Source of the DNA: Planctomycetota bacterium
Lineage (GTDB): Bacteria; Planctomycetota; Phycisphaerae; WQYP01
Direction of reading: 5' to 3'
DNA: 15,646 bases
Assembly: GCA_023489375.1 (NCBI GenBank)
Contig: JAMDCX010000058.1
Location: 1 to 15,646 of the forward strand
The position numbers and the translations under genes are program-made. This document shows positions 15,382 through 15,646 of the stretch, piece after piece (the stretch's first letter is position 1; each line of letters starts with the position of its first letter). Under the pieces are notes generated by a model. It was given only the letters and a program-made list of their open reading frames with translations, had not been told where the DNA came from and did no database searches.

Positions 15382-15448
15382 TATAATTGCGAATATATGC
15401 GGAATTTGGAGGGGTAAAAACATGAATTTGGTGTTAAAAATATCCTGA
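15382..15448 (+). other. Eight-codon plus-strand ORF with strong SD and -10 box
   Basis: TATAAT (15382-15387) is followed by GGAGGGG (15408-15414), a 7-nt spacer, and ATG AAT TTG GTG TTA AAA ATA TCC TGA (15422-15448, MNLVLKIS). No good -35 is visible. It could be a leader peptide, the 5' stub of a gene broken by the repeat that follows, or coincidence. Confidence 0.25.
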
Positions 15449-15646
15449 CCATTCACAGTTCGACCACCAACATCGCCTACCCTGCGGTCGCGCCGCAATG
15501 AATAAATAGTAATGAATAATGAGACTTTACGCTGCGCTGCACTTTAAAGTGAACCGCAAAAGATTCAAAGAACGCAAAGATAATTGGTTAGGAATGGGAC
15601 CGTAATAACTTCCCGATTGGCATTAACATTGAATACTCCACCACCA
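15449..15646. repeat. Repeat mosaic at the right edge
   Basis: ACCATTCACAGTTCG then CACCAACATCGCC echoes 7779-7811 (ACCGTTCACGG...CACCAACATCGCC). GCGG/CCGC (15484-15496) followed by AATGAATAAATAGTAATGAA matches the minus-strand unit 8524-8495. Low-complexity GAACGCAAAGA-type sequence follows. No gene is seen to the window end. Confidence 0.6.

Overview
The window looks like part of a bacterial metagenome-assembled contig, most likely from Planctomycetota (Phycisphaerae-like). Verrucomicrobiota or Lentisphaerota cannot be excluded. The assignment is inference. It rests on the mix of a prepilin-type protein, a PEP-CTERM protein, several large secreted carbohydrate-active proteins, a short CxC...CxxC [2Fe-2S] protein of planctomycete style, and long intergenic stretches full of small dispersed hairpin repeats. 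Every gene I can support lies on the minus strand, so transcription runs right to left.

In transcription order, 15646-13955 holds an AT-rich, structured upstream region, a doubtful small secreted ORF and a PEP-CTERM protein that ends at a good intrinsic terminator. 13821-8593 holds a prepilin-type protein, a Tat-exported pectate-lyase-fold protein and a GH63-like glycoside hydrolase with a PA14 domain inserted in its catalytic fold. These look like a set for binding and cleaving an extracellular glycan. 8592-7727 is gene-free and packed with hairpins. A BFD-like [2Fe-2S] protein (7726-7397) follows, then a second gene-free stretch with a MITE-like segment.

Next come housekeeping genes: ispG (isoprenoid synthesis), ffh then tmk (SRP GTPase and thymidylate kinase, 16 nt apart), and lpdA (dihydrolipoyl dehydrogenase, with its own promoter). 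The left edge cuts a secreted protein that joins an L-type lectin domain to a GH92 alpha-mannosidase.

The most important observation is technical. Positions 11166-11198 are an Illumina TruSeq adapter, flanked by a 124-bp near-identical duplication (11042-11165 and 11199-11322). The junction is an assembly artefact, and the 5' end of the GH63-like gene should be read through the collapsed copy. The most biologically interesting material is the repeat layer: GC-rich hairpins followed by an AATGAATAATGA-type tail, a hairpin pair with a compensatory base-pair change, a 344-bp segment with 17-bp perfect terminal inverted repeats, and a ~130-bp repeat found upstream of two unrelated genes. I found no CRISPR array, tRNA, rRNA, phage or defence genes.
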